Assembly: GCF_032452875.1 (NCBI RefSeq)
Contig: NC_083882.1
Span: 60,093,614 to 60,157,613 of the forward strand
Reading direction: 5' to 3'
From: Bos javanicus
Taxonomy: Eukaryota; Chordata; Mammalia; Artiodactyla; Bovidae
DNA length: 64,000 nt
How positions within the stretch are numbered: the first letter of the stretch is position 1; each line of letters begins with the position of its first letter. The notes beneath the pieces were generated by a model. It worked only from the letters and a program-made list of their open reading frames with translations. It was not told the origin of the DNA and searched no databases. Of the stretch, positions 43,374 to 55,348 are shown in pieces. The position numbers were made by a program, and so were the translations under genes.

Positions 43374-45202
43374 CTAAATTCCATATATATGCGTTAGTAT
43401 ACTGTATTTATGTTTTTCCTTCTGGCTTACTTCACTCTGTATAATAGGCTCCAGTTTCATCCACCTCATTAGAACTGATTCAAATGTATTCTTTTTAATG
43501 GCTGAGTAATACTCCATTGTGTATATGTACCACTGCTTTCTTATCCATTCATCTGCTGATGGACATCTAGGTTGCTTCCATGTCCTGGCTATTATAAACA
43601 GTGCTGCGATGAACATTGGGGTACACCTGTCTCTTTCCCTTCTGGTTTCCTCAGTGTGTATGCCAAGCAGTGGGATTGCTGGCTCATAAGGCAGTTCTAT
43701 TTCCAGTTTTTTAAGGAATCTCCACACTGTTCTCCATAGTGGCTGTACTAGTTTGCATTCCCATCAACAGTGTAAGAGGGTTCCCTTTTCTCCACACCCT
43801 CTCCAGCATTTATTATTTGTAGACTTTTGGATCGCAGCCATTCTGACTGGTGTGAAATGGTACCTCATAGTGGTTTTGATTTGCATTTCTCTGATAAGGA
43901 GTGATGTTGAGCATCTTTTCATGTGTTTGTTAGCCATCTGTATGTCTTCTTTGGAGAAATGTCTATTTAGATCTTTGGCCCATTTTTTGATTGGGTCATT
44001 TATTTTTCTGGAGTTGAGCTGTAGGAGTTGCTTGTATATTTTTGAGATTAGTTGTTTGTCGGTTGCTTCATTTGCTATTATTTTCTCCCATTCTGAAGGC
44101 TGTCTTTTCACCTTGCTAATAGTTTCCTTTGATGTGCAGAAGCTTTTAAGTTTAATTAGGTCCCATTTGTTTATTTTTGCTTTTATTTCCAGTATTCTGG
44201 GAGGTGGGTCATAGAGGATCCTGCTGTGATGTATGTCAGAGAGTGTTTTGCCTATGTTCTCCTCTAGGAGTTTTATAGTTTCTGGTCTTACGTTGAGATC
44301 TTTAATCCATTTTGAGTTTATTTTTGTATATGGTGTTAGAAAGTGTTCTAGTTTCATTCTTTTACAAGTGGTTGACCAGTTTTCCCAGCACCACTTGTTA
44401 AAGAGATTGTCTTTAATCCACTGTATATTCTTGCCTCCTTTGTCAAAGATAAGCTGTCCATATGTGCGTGGATTTATCTCTGGGCTTTCTATTTTGTTCC
44501 ATTGATCTATATTTCTGTCTTTGTGCCAGTACCATACTGTCTTGATAACTGTGGCTTTGTAGTAGAGCCTGAAGTCAGGTAGGTTGATTCCTCCAGTTCC
44601 ATTCTTCTTTCTCAACATCGCTTTGGCTATTCGAGGTTTTTTGTATTTCCATACAAATTGTGAAATTACTTGTTCTAGCTCTGTGAAGAATACTGTTGGT
44701 AGCTTGATAGGGATTGCATTGAATCTATAAATTGCTTTGGGTAGTATACTCATTTTCACTATATTGATTCTTCCAATCCATGAACATGGTATATTTCTCT
44801 ATCTATTAGTGTCCTCTTTGATTTCTTTCACCAGTGTTTTATAGTTTTCTATATATAGGTCTTTAGTTTCTTTAGGTAGATATATTCCTAAGTATTTTAT
44901 TCTTTTCGTTGCAATGGTGAATGGAATTGTTTCCTTAATTTCTCTTTCTGTTTTCTCATTATTAGTGTATAGGAATGCAAGGGATTTCTGTGTGTTGATT
45001 TTATATCCTGCAACTTTACTATAATCATTGATTAGTTCTAGTAATTTTCTGGTGGAGTCTTTAGGGTTTTCTATGTAGAGGATCATGTCATCTGCAAATA
45101 GTGAGAGTTTTACTTCTTCTTTTCCAATTTGGATTCCTTTTATTTCTTTTTCTGCTCTGATTGCTGTGGCCAAAACTTCCAAAACTATGTTGAATAGTAA
45201 TG
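43374..45202 (-). pseudogene. L1 ORF2 C-terminal half, interrupted by two stops
   Basis: It starts at the [11 protein letters not shown] segment that normally follows GCPLSPLLF and contains the RT catalytic FADD box (45087-45098), the rest of the RT and the cysteine-rich C-terminal region ([14 protein letters not shown], then the domain starting [13 protein letters not shown]). The frame is continuous across 43374-45202 except for two in-frame nonsense codons, each at a site where the family has Trp: 44799-44801 (TAG, before [10 protein letters not shown]) and 43764-43766 (TGA, after TLLHC). The product would be reverse transcriptase for TPRT. As it stands it is non-functional, and it is separated from its endonuclease by the inversion. 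Confidence 0.95.
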
Positions 45203-47382
45203 TTATTGTACCCAGCAAGGATTTCATTCAAGTATGAAGGAGAAATCAAAAGCTTCTCAGACAAGCAAAAGCTGAGAGAATTCTGCAGCACCAAACCAGC
45301 TCTCCAACAAATACTAAAGGATATTCTCTAGACAGGAAACACAAAAATGGTGTATAAATTCGAACCCCAAACAATAAAGTAAATGGCAACGGGATCATAC
45401 TTATCAGTAATTACCTTAAACGTAAATGGGTTGAATGCCCCAACCAAAAGACAAAGACTGGCTGAATGGATACAAAAACAAGACCCCTACATATGTTGTC
45501 TACAGGAGACCCACCTCAAAACAGGGGACACATACAGACTGAAAGTGAAGGGCTGGAGAAAGATTTTCCATGCAAATAGGGACCAAAAGAAAGCAGGAGT
45601 AGCAATACTCATATCAGATAAAATAGACTTTAAAACAAAGGCTGTGAAAAGAGACAAAGAAGGTCACTACATAATGATCAAAGGATCAATCCAAGAAGAA
45701 GATATAACAATTATAAATATATATGCACCCAACATGGGAGCACCGCAGTATGTAAGACAAATGCTAACAAGTATGAAAGGAGAAATTAACAATAACACAA
45801 TAATAGTGGGAGACTTTAATACCCCACTCACACCTATGGATAGATCAACTAAACAGAAAATTAACAAGGAAACACAAACTTTAAATGATACAATAGACCA
45901 GTTAGACCTAATTGATATCTATAGGATATTTCATCCCAAAACAATGAATTTCACCTTTTTCTCAAGCGCACATGGAACCTTCTCTAGGATAGATCACATC
46001 CTGGGCCATAAAGCTAGCCTTGGTAAATTCAGAAAAATAGAAATCATTCCAAGCATCTTTTCTGACCACAATTCAGTAAGATTAGATCTCAATTACAGGA
46101 GAAAAACTATTAAAAATTCCAACATATGGAGGCTGAACAACACGCTGCTGAATAACCAACAAATCACAGAAGAAATCAAAAAAGAAATCAAAATTTGCAT
46201 AGAAACGAATGAAAATGAAAACACAACAACCCAAACCTGTGGGACACAGTAAAAGCAGTCCTAAGGGGAAAGTTCATAGCAATACAGGCACACCTCAAGA
46301 AACAAGAAAAAAGTCAAATAAATAACCTAACTCTACACCTAAAGCAACTAGAAAAGGAAGAAATGAAGAACCCCAGGGTTAGTAGAAGGAAAGAAATCTT
46401 AAAAATTAGAGCAGAAATAAATGCAAAAGAAACAAAAGAGACCATAGCAAAAATCAACAAAGCCAAAAGCTGGTTCTTTGAAAGGATAAATAAAATTGAC
46501 AAACCATTAGCCAGACTCATCAAGAAACAAAGGGAGAAAAATCAAATCAATAAAATTAGAAACGAAAATGGAGAGATCACAACAGACAACACAGAAATAC
46601 AAAGGATCATAAGAGACTATTATCAACAATTATATGCCAATAAAATGGACAACGAGGAAGAAATGGACAAATTCTTAGAAAAGTACAACTTTTCAAAACT
46701 CGACCAGGAAGAAATAGAAAACCTTAACAGACCCATCACAAGCACGGAAATTGAAACTGTAATCAAAAATCTTCCAGCAAACAAAAGCCCAGGTCCAGAC
46801 GGCTTCACAGCTGAATTCTACCAAAAATTTAGAGAAGAGCTAACACCTATCCTGCTCAAACTCTTCCAGAAAATTGCAGAGGAAGGTAAACTTCCAAACT
46901 CATTCTATGAGGCCACCATCACCCTAATACCAAAACCTGACAAAGATGCCACAAAAAAAGAAAACTACAGGCCAATATCACTGATGAACATAGATGCAAA
47001 AATCCTAAACAAAATTCTAGCAATCAGAATCCAACAACACATTAAAAAGATCATACACCATGACCAAGTGGGCTTTATCCCAGGGATGCAAGGATTCTTC
47101 AATATCCGCAAATCAATCAATGTAATACACCACATTAACAAATTGAAAAACAAAAACCATATGATTATCTCAATAGATGCAGAGAAAGCCTTTGACAAAA
47201 TTCAACACCCATTTATGATAAAAACTCTCCAGAAAGCAGGAATAGAAGGAACATACCTCAACATAATAAAACCTATATATGACAAACCCACAGCAAACAT
47301 TATCCTCAATGGTGAAAAATTGAAAGCATTTCCTCTAAAGTCAGGAACAAGACAAGGGTGCCCACTTTCACCATTACTATTC
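45203..47382 (+). pseudogene. L1 ORF2 N-terminal half (endonuclease and start of RT), frameshifted
   Basis: ATG at 45383 opens a 289-codon frame with the apurinic-type endonuclease: TLNVNGL (about residue 12), CCLQETHL (Glu near 42), VGDFNTPL (near 143) and FSDHNSV (near 228), all catalytic boxes present. A one-base deletion near 46228-46235 puts it out of frame and gives a stop at 46250-46252. The frame resumes in phase 1 (ATG at 46363) with the Z/RT region, [18 protein letters not shown] (motif A, near 47180) and [13 protein letters not shown] (47344-47382). Codons after 47382 up to 47490 are host flank. The segment 45203-45382 is the L1 region just upstream of ORF2. Confidence 0.95.
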
Positions 47383-47393
47383 TTAGAACTTTT
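47377..47393. repeat. L1 target-site duplication, right copy
   Basis: Same 17-bp word as 42966-42982. Its first six bases 'ctattc' also fit the L1 sequence at this point, so the true duplication is 11-17 bp. Confidence 0.92.
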
Positions 47394-47610
47394 ATGTATT
47401 TATTCCCTTTTGAGTATTTTAATTGTGGTTCAGTGGGATGTAGGAGGGAAGGAAGGAAGTATATTTACAAAGCCTGCCATTTTGCCTTGAAAGGCCATTA
47501 AAGTAATTTTAGGTACCTTATCAATTTTAACATTTTGTAGTACTATGGCCACTATATTAAGAAAATGTCAAGCTGCAAGCAATCAAAAAACATTACTTAA
47601 TAGGCTAAAT

Positions 47611-47832
47611 GGTTTCCCTGATGGCTCAGACAGTAGTGAATCTGTCTGCAATGCAGGAGACCTGGGTTTGATCCCTGGGTTGGGAAGATCCCCTGGAGAA
47701 GGGAATGGATACCCAGTGCAGTATTCCTACCTAGAGAATTGCATGGACAGAGGAGCCTGGTGGGCTACAGTCCATGGGGTCGCAAAGAGTTGGATAAGAC
47801 TGAGCAACTAACATGTTCACTTTTACTGTCAG
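47611..47832 (+). mobile_element. Bov-tA SINE with TSD
   Basis: Full head, body and tail. TSD 'taggctaaat' (47601-47610) and 'taggttaaat' (47833-47842), one mismatch. Confidence 0.94.
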
Positions 47833-47939
47833 TAGGTTAAATAGAGGCCTATTTTCTCACATAATAGGCAGGTTGAAAATCATAGAGCAATGTTACCAGT
47901 TTTCAGTTACATCATAAAAGGCCCATCCTTAGCACATTA

Positions 47940-48060
47940 TCTAATTTGGGGAAGGAAAAGGCTACCCACTCTAGTATTCTGGCCTGGAGAATTCCATGGA
48001 CTGTATAGTCCATGGGGTCGCAAAGAGTAGGACACGAATGAGCAACTTTCACTTTCACTT
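47940..48060 (+). mobile_element. Truncated Bov-A SINE
   Basis: Starts at the body ('gaaggaaaaggctacccact') without a tRNA head and runs to 'gagcaactttcactttcact'. Confidence 0.9.
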
Positions 48061-49048
48061 TTCTTTCAAGATGTCTTTACAACTCCAAGCATCACCTCTA
48101 TATCCTGGACTGGAAGATAAAGAAAAACAGAATAAATACTGCAGTAGCTACATTTCTGCCCATTTTTTTCTTAGAAAAGTGATAGCTTTCCCAGAAGCCC
48201 CCTAACTAGACTATCCTTACCTACATACACTGTCACATGTGCCTTAACAGAATGGAGACTGAAAATAAGCACTGGACTTTGTAGCTTCTGAGTAGAGAAA
48301 AGAAAAGGATAAGACAGTACGAAATTTATATTTAGTGAACCAGCTTTTGGGTCTGATACAGTTACTACTTCTCAGAGATTATAAGCAATTAAAACACTAT
48401 CAAATATCATAAGTATGTCCGTATCTAGTTGAGAAGGAAGCTTGGATAAAGACAGCCACTGGGCTGGAGGAGGAGGGATCCAGAAGGAGAAAGTAGAGAG
48501 GAAGCATTGAGCCAGACAACAGTCAGATGAAGGAAAGGGAAAGAGCGTGGGTCTCTCCAGTGCTTTTACCCTGGCTGGGATAGTACTCAGTCCACATATT
48601 ATACACATATATTTACTCATGAATTTATTTCTTTATATCATTACTTGAAATGTTATTTAACTTGGAAATTTTCCTTCAATGAGCAAAAAGTCTAAAGTTT
48701 CTACTTTCTAGATTGGTGAGAAAATCGAGTGAATATACCTATTTACTACTGTCAAAGACCCTATTTTCAAAAATGACTACTGAAAAAACTCATTGCAGGC
48801 TTAAGTTCACATTATCAAAAAAAAGTAATGGTCTTCCTTTTTATGTGCCATAGGAGAATTTATATCTTATTATTTCAGCATACAATTTAATAATTTGCTC
48901 AATCTGACCTCTAAGTACAAAGTAGAAAAGCTAAAACTTATTGCCATACCTTAAGAGAGGTGCTCTGAAGTTTTCTCTGGTTATGTTATTAATAGTATAG
49001 TATGAAAACCTTCAGATAGCATCCTCAGAGTTGTAATATAAATATTAA
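48061..49048. other. No gene recognised
   Basis: About 1 kb of unique sequence. The 82-codon minus-strand frame 48372-48620 has no recognisable domain. Confidence 0.5.
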
Positions 49049-49055
49049 CACCACT

Positions 49056-49334
49056 GGAGAAGGCAATGGCAACCCACTCGGTACTCTTGCCTGGAAAATC
49101 CCGTGGATGGAGGAGCCTGGTAGGCTGCAGTCCATGGGGTCGCTAAGAGTCGGACATGACTGAGCGACTTCACTTTCACTTTTCACTTTCATGTACTGGA
49201 GAAGGAAATGGCAACCCGCTCCAGTGTTCTTGCCTGGAGAATCCCAGGGACGGGGGAGCCTGGTGGGCTGCCGTCTATGGGGTCGCACAGAGTGCGACAC
49301 GACTGAAGCGACTTAGCAGCAGCAGCAGCAGCAG
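49056..49334 (+). mobile_element. BOV-A2 dimeric SINE
   Basis: Two Bov-A monomers in plus orientation, joined by 'cactttcacttttcactttc', with a (CAG)n tail at 49315-49334. 'caccact' at 49049-49055 and 49335-49341 is the likely TSD. Confidence 0.95.
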
Positions 49335-49625
49335 CACCACTAGGTGCGTCTTTTTCTGAATGGTCAGCTGAAGTGGGAATTTGGCATAGAGACTGTAAAG
49401 TTTTTCATGAAAAGCTGGACCACAACAGATCCTAAGTACAAAGATATGTTTCACCTCTTATGAAAACTAGGTTCCTCTTGATAGTTCTGGTTCAAAATGT
49501 CTCTGACCCATAAACAGTTATCCTCTGTCCCACTCACCTAGTATCATCTAGTCAACAGGGCTTGTCTCAGCAATGATCTCCCTCCTGGTTGAAATCACAT
49601 AGCATTGCCCATCCATCCTCAACTT

Positions 49626-49744
49626 TTAATTTTGTCCTCACTGTGCAGCATGTGGAATCTTAGTTCCCCAACCAGGTTTCAAACCCATGCCCCTGGCAAT
49701 AGAAGTATAGAGTTTAAACCACTGGACCGCCAGAGAAGTCCTGT
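49626..49744 (-). mobile_element. CHR-type tRNA-derived SINE with TSD
   Basis: The complement 'gcatgtggaatcttagttcc' to 'taaaccactggaccgccaga' is the CHR body and head. TSD 'catcctcaactt' (49614-49625) and 'catccccaactt' (49745-49756), one mismatch. Confidence 0.92.
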
Positions 49745-49756
49745 CATCCCCAACTT

Positions 49757-50608
49757 GTATCTTCTTAATCAACTTCTCCATCATACTCAAATCTATCCAT
49801 CCACACCAAAAGCCCCATTGACTTGCAATTGCATACTAGGGGGCTTAAATAATTAACAATAGACAAACTGATTTACTCTTCAAGATATGAATTTTTATTT
49901 TGGGAAGGATGAGTTTATTTCAAATTTGGAGTGGATTTTCCTGTCCCATAAAAGCCAAAGCCTCCATTGAATACATTGAATGAAAAAAATCAAAACAAAC
50001 AACAGAACAGAACAAATAGCAGCCTGAGTTTTCAAATAAAAGTGAGTAGCAACCAGGAGCCAAATAATAGTTTTATACCTTTATTTGACTGCATTTTATT
50101 CCTGAGTTAAGACACTGAATAAACATCTTCAATAAGAACTCTTGAACTCTCTGGGCTGTTTCCCTCAGAAAAAAAAGTGTAAAACTTGAATAGGATTGGT
50201 TACTAACAATCATAATTCTAATATAATTTTTTATAAATGACTGATCTTTGGATATTCTAAACTTTAAAATGACTTTCTGATACTTAGAGAAACAGAAAAG
50301 TATAAAGTATGGCAATTATTCATATTTTTACCACCCAGAATTTAAACTATTAATCTTGATTAATACTTATTTCAATTTTTATATAAATAATTTCTAAAAC
50401 TTTAAATGATTTAAAAAAACAAAAATGTAAATCAAGCACCAATTAATCATATTTCTCTTGTAACATGCCCATTTCAAAGAGAACATCTCAATTCCAGACC
50501 TTTAGCTATCTTCCTAAGTTTAGAATACCTAACTGTATTAGTTTCTAAATTAATAGGAAAATAATGAACACTGTTTACCCTTTCCCTGAAAAAATTTGTG
50601 AAATAGTA
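49757..50608. other. No recognisable feature
   Basis: AT-rich unique sequence. Confidence 0.5.
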
Positions 50609-50621
50609 TATATAGCGATTA

Positions 50622-50844
50622 CAGTCTTCCCAGCTGGCTCAGTGGTAAAGGATTCGCCTGCCAATGCAGGAGATGCAGGAGACGCGGGTTCAATGCCTGA
50701 ATCAGGAAGATCCCCTGGAGTAAGAAATGGCAACTCTCCAGTATTTTTGCCTGCAAAATTCCAAGGATGAAGGAGCTGAGCAGGCTACAGTCCATGGGGT
50801 TGCAGAGTCAGGTACAACTTAGCTACGGAGTATGCACACACACA
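50622..50844 (+). mobile_element. Bov-tA SINE with TSD
   Basis: Full SINE. The head carries a small tandem 'gcaggagat'/'gcaggagac'. TSD 'tatatagcgatta' (50609-50621) and 'tatatagtgacta' (50845-50857), two mismatches. Confidence 0.94.
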
Positions 50845-50855
50845 TATATAGTGAC

Positions 50856-51062
50856 TAAATGTCTGGGCTTTGGCATCAGATAGATATGGATGTTAAGCTA
50901 CTATCTTTTATAGACTACTTTTGACAACTAGGGTAAGTTTATATCACTTCTCTAGGCTTAGTTTCCTCATCTAGAAAACAACTAATCATAATTACCTTAT
51001 AATGTTATTATTTTGGTACAAAGAAATTATAAAAAGTGTTATCTCAATGCTCCTTAAAGTAA
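50856..51062 (+). repeat. MIR SINE
   Basis: The words 'ctgggctttggcatcagata', 'aggcttagtttcctcatcta' and 'aattaccttataatgttatt' follow MIR order. The Bov-tA above inserted at its 5' edge. Confidence 0.78.
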
Positions 51063-52550
51063 ATGTGTGTGATTGAGTGTGTATATCAGTACACACGCAC
51101 AGAGTCTGTGATGCTGTGATTATATATGCTTGATGTAACAATGTCTAACAAACAAAGGGGATCATACCATGTGGATGATATAATTTTATCATGTTTAGAA
51201 ACCTACATCTGTATTCTAGACAATGGTTTGATTTTCTCATGGCTTATTTGTATTTGGGAAGATATAGATTTCCTCTAGTGTTAACATTTCTTATGCTGGA
51301 GTAACATAGATCTTTGCTGCTCAATAATTGCATATTATATTAAACTGAGTTGATTAAAGCATTGAAAATGCAGATATTACAGAGAAACTTACCTAATAGT
51401 TAAAAATCTGGAATGTGTAGCATTTATGTTTGAAATCTCGCCTCCCCACAGCAAACTCTGAGAACATAAATAATCCTTCTTTCTGCCACATTTATATTTC
51501 AAATACACACACATCAAATAGTAAATATCAGCAACTGGAATGTTTATAACTAACTCTCATTCCCCATTTACTAAGAGGACACACTAACAAGAAGTGATAA
51601 CAAACTAAATTCTTTGGGATTTAATTACATATAGAATTTCATCCCTAGAAATTTAAATATTCATCTAGCAAACATATCTGCTGGTTGCCTTTGCGGTTAC
51701 CATGAATGAAGCCTTTCTTTAGCCTAAGAAAAACAGTAAATTAGAAGTGCATATATTATTCTCCTTCCTTGTCCACATTTTTGTTCCATTATTGTCACTA
51801 TTGTCCACTATTAGCACTTTCCAGAGTTACAGTAGCATTAAGTATGATAACGCTAAAATGTTAAGATTTACAATTAACATGTAATACTCCAAAACATTAT
51901 TTAGACCACTCTTGCAATGTTTGGCGGTAACCATGAGAGTTTATGAGAGGTTCCAAGTCATCCAGATGGAAAAAACCACATCCAGACTCCTAGATCAATG
52001 CTTTTCTAGCATACACTCTGTCTCCCTTAACAGATGCCAGAGAAATTGATTTCCAGTTCTGCCACGGCTTAGAGCCAATGCTGTAAGAGAGCAAACTAGT
52101 AGCTGCCAGTTTGACTCATATTTATTCTCAGAGAAGTTTTGTAACTTGAGAAGACTCAACCCCTAAAGCAGTTCTCCACCCTGACTGCACAGGGGCATAA
52201 CTGGGAAGCTGTGAAATACACAGATGAATTTCCTGGGTCACTCATTAAAAGATTCTCATTTAATTTGTCTGGGGTGCAACCTAGGCATTACTGTTTTTCA
52301 AAGTTTCCTCGATAATATTAATGTGCAAGCAGAGTTGAGTTCCAATGCCCTGAAGCCTCAACTGTAAATCAAAGGAACCCACACAGGTAGAGGCCAGCTT
52401 TATCTGGATTCAGTCAGTGAAAGCAAAAGCTAGAAGCATCAGAGCTAGGCTGCATTTTTCTTTATAACTCTTGAGAATACTTTGCTATTTGATTCCCCTG
52501 TGGTCTCAAAAGAAACTAATCATTTATCTGTGGCTGAAAATTAACTGTCC
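51063..52550. other. No gene recognised
   Basis: About 1.5 kb of AT-rich unique sequence with no repeat I can name. Confidence 0.5.
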
Positions 52551-52565
52551 TAATTCATAGCCAGT

Positions 52566-52692
52566 GTGAAAGTCATTCAGTCATGTCTGACTCTTTGCGA
52601 CCCCATAGACTATACTTTACATGGAATTTTCCAGACCAAAGTACTGGAGTGGGTTGTCATTTCCTTCTCCATTTCCTTCTCCAACTCACAGC
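52566..52692 (-). mobile_element. Truncated Bov-A SINE
   Basis: Complement of tail and body half, 'agtcattcagtcatgtctga' to 'catttccttctccatttcct' (the last word tandemly doubled). Flanks 'tcatagcca' and 'tcacagcca' may be a TSD. Confidence 0.88.
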
Positions 52693-52903
52693 CAAGGGGA
52701 GCCTAAAAAGACATGAGATTTAATGTAACATGGTCCATCAACCTTGGAATAGAAAAAAAGATACCAGGTAAAAACTAATAATATCTGAATAAAGATGTTA
52801 GTTAATAACAGTGCATCAACTGATTCATTAATGATAACAAAAGTACTATACTAATGGAAGATATTAATAATAGAGGAAATTGGATACAGTTTATTATATG
52901 GAA

Positions 52904-53120
52904 GGGCTTCCCTGGTAACTCAGAGGGTAAAGAATCTGCCTGCCATGAAAGAGACTCTGGTTCAGTACCTGGGTTGGTAAGATCCCCTGGAGAAGGGAAT
53001 GGCTACCCATTCCAGCATTCTAGCCTGGGAAATTCCATGGACAGAGGAGCCTGGACGGCTACAGTATGTGGGGTCACAAACAGTCAGACATAATTGAATG
53101 ATTACCACTTTCACTTTCAC
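52904..53120 (+). mobile_element. Bov-tA SINE with TSD
   Basis: Full SINE ending in a 'cactttcactttcac' tail. Perfect 14-bp TSD 'tttattatatggaa' at 52890-52903 and 53121-53134. Confidence 0.96.
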
Positions 53121-53134
53121 TTTATTATATGGAA

Positions 53135-54261
53135 ACTCTTTATACTATCTTTGTAATTTGTGTGTAAATCTAAAAACTGTTCTAAAATAAAAAGCTCATT
53201 CAGAGAAGTAGATGTGCCAAAATAATATGTTCAGCTTCTAATTATAAAATATCCCATTACAACTTTTATTTACAATTTGTAGTTAATATTTCTCTAACTA
53301 CAGCCCTACCTTTATTATTACAAATTTTGTTTACAGACTATCACCATTTAAAATACATTATAAATCATTTATAATTTTCAGGGTTCTTTCAAAATATCTG
53401 AGAGGATTATAATAAAAGAAATATAAACAATAAAAGCATAGAAATAAAAGCAAAATATCAAGACTGTACAGAAAGGTAATAAAAGAGAAATATAGTATTT
53501 AAAGTTTAGGGGAAAGTATTTGTCATTAGTATAGTAGTTATAAAATTAAAGTAGTCAGGAGTATTGCTAACATGACTTTAAGATTCCTCTCCACTGTTAG
53601 ATTATTGCTAACTCATATTAATATATTAAACACTTTTTTATACATCGAGTGTCACTGTTTTCAAAGTTGTAGAGTTGAACAGATGCAAAACATTAAGTAG
53701 TGTGGGTGGTTTACTTGGCTTGGCATTGGAGATTGAATCCTATAATGTTAACAGAAATTCTATCAAATTCAATTTTACCCATTCACTTAACACCCCCACT
53801 AACCTGCCACTCTGCCCGAAAGGGGACAGCCTGACTGCTTGGGGCTCTTATACATAACATCTGTAAATATAATTTCTTTCATTTTCCAATTCTACAACCC
53901 CTCACAATAAAATTAAAAGTGAAGCATGTGGGTGGATTTCAAAATCTTCTCATTTAAATGTTGAAACCAATATCTAATTATTAACTTATGAGAAAGAACA
54001 AGTAAAAGAGAAAAATCCCATCTCATTTAAAATGGAAGTGCTTTGGCTGAGGTGGGAGGGGAGTGAAAATGGGGATGAAGTCTCCCTAGCAAACCAGCTT
54101 GAAAAGAGGAGCACTTTAATGATGTGAACGCTGGTCAAATTCTTGGAACATCTTTGATGTAACACTTATCACAGGTTTTTAATTGCTCAATGCCTTTTGG
54201 ATAGCAGAAACTGACAGAAAACAAAGTTCTTCAGAAACTAGAAAAAAATTGTAAAATGCTC
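53135..54261. other. No gene recognised
   Basis: About 1.1 kb of AT-rich unique sequence. Confidence 0.5.
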
Positions 54262-54450
54262 CGTGTGGCATCAGACAAAACTAGGCTTCATTCCTAACTC
54301 TATCCCTTATCAACTGTGTTAGTTGAGGTAAACTACTTTATTTCTCTGAGTTTCACTTTCCTGATAGATAAAATGAGGATAATAACACACGCTTGATAGA
54401 ATTTTCATGAGAATTAGATAACATAGGTGCTTAGCACTGCATTAAAATTT
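54262..54450 (+). repeat. MIR SINE
   Basis: The words 'gcttcattcctaactctatc', 'ctctgagtttcactttcctg', 'aaaatgaggataataacaca' and 'gagaattagataacataggt' are in MIR order. Confidence 0.8.
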
Positions 54451-54707
54451 CAGCTTGGGACGTCTAACCCTAGCTGTGGTCCACACTCTCACAGCACTTA
54501 ATGATTCCTTTGTCTCTGCATTGAGTTTTCTGGCACAGAAACTAAAGTTCCATGATGTATAATATAATCTCCTGACAGCCTTCTCTGAAAAAGTTTTATT
54601 CTAGACTTTTATAGAATACTCAACATTTTATTAATAAATTAAGATACCCTTGAAAGAGTTATCCTTTGAAATATCATTTAATAATGCTTATATTGGCTTA
54701 GTTTTTG

Positions 54708-55333
54708 TTATGATCCACACAGTCAAAGGCTTTAGCATAGTCAATGAAACAGAAGTAGATATTTTTCTGGAATTGACTGCAGCCATGAAATTAGAAGACA
54801 GTTGCTTCTTGGCAGGAAAGCTATGACCAACCTAGACAGTGTGTTAAGAAGCAAAGACATCATTTTGCCCACAAAGTTCTGTATAGTCAAAGTTATGGTT
54901 TTTCCAGTAGTCACATATGGTTGTGAGAGCTAGACCATAAAGAAAACAGAGCACTGAGGAACTGATGCTTTTGAACTGTAGTGCTGAGAAGACTCTCGAG
55001 AGTCCCTTAGACAGAAAGGAGATCAAACCAGTCAGTCATAAAGGAAGTTAGCCTTGAATACTCATTGGAAGGACTGATGCTGAAGCTGAAGCTCCAACAT
55101 TTTGGCTACCTGATGCAAAGAGCCCACTCATTAGAAAATACCCTGTTGTTGGGAAAGATTGAAGCCAGAAGGAGAAGAGAGCAACAGAGGATAAGAAGGC
55201 TGGATGGCATCACCAAGGCAATGGACACAAACTTGGGCAAACTCTGGGAGATGGTGAGGGAGAGAGAAGCCTGGCTTGCTGCAGTCCATGGGGTCATGAA
55301 GAGTCAGACATGACTTGGCGACTCAACAACAAC
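54708..55333 (+). mobile_element. BovB (RTE) LINE with inverted 5' piece
   Basis: 54708-54772 is BovB in reverse orientation: the complement of the motif A segment, 'gatccacacagtcaaaggct' to 'tttttctggaa'. From 54773 the orientation flips to plus at GDCSHEIRR-like sequence and continues to the BovB 3' end ('actcaacaacaac'). The two pieces are separated by roughly 0.5 kb in an uninterrupted BovB (compare 37733-39000), which is missing here. Flanks 'attggcttagttttt' (54692-54706) and 'attggtttatttctg' (from 55334) look like a decayed TSD enclosing both parts. Confidence 0.85.
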
Positions 55334-55348
55334 ATTGGTTTATTTCTG

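Larger units (their letters stand above)
42983..47376 (-). mobile_element. L1 (ruminant type) with inverted 5' half (twin priming)
   Basis: A 4.4-kb L1. Its 3' half (42983-45202) is on the minus strand: poly(A), 3' UTR (about 43085-43373) and the C-terminal part of ORF2. Its 5' half (45203-47382) is on the plus strand: a short region upstream of ORF2, the endonuclease and RT up to the GCPLSPLLF motif. The two halves are consecutive in the L1 sequence and meet head to head near 45202/45203, while the 17-bp TSD encloses the whole. This is the standard outcome of twin priming. The element lacks ORF1 and the 5' promoter. Confidence 0.96.

Noticed and set aside
43753..44505. 153- and 90-codon plus-strand frames rich in hydrophobic residues
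   Set aside because: They are antisense to the minus-strand L1 ORF2. The hydrophobic look comes from the complement of A-rich coding sequence.
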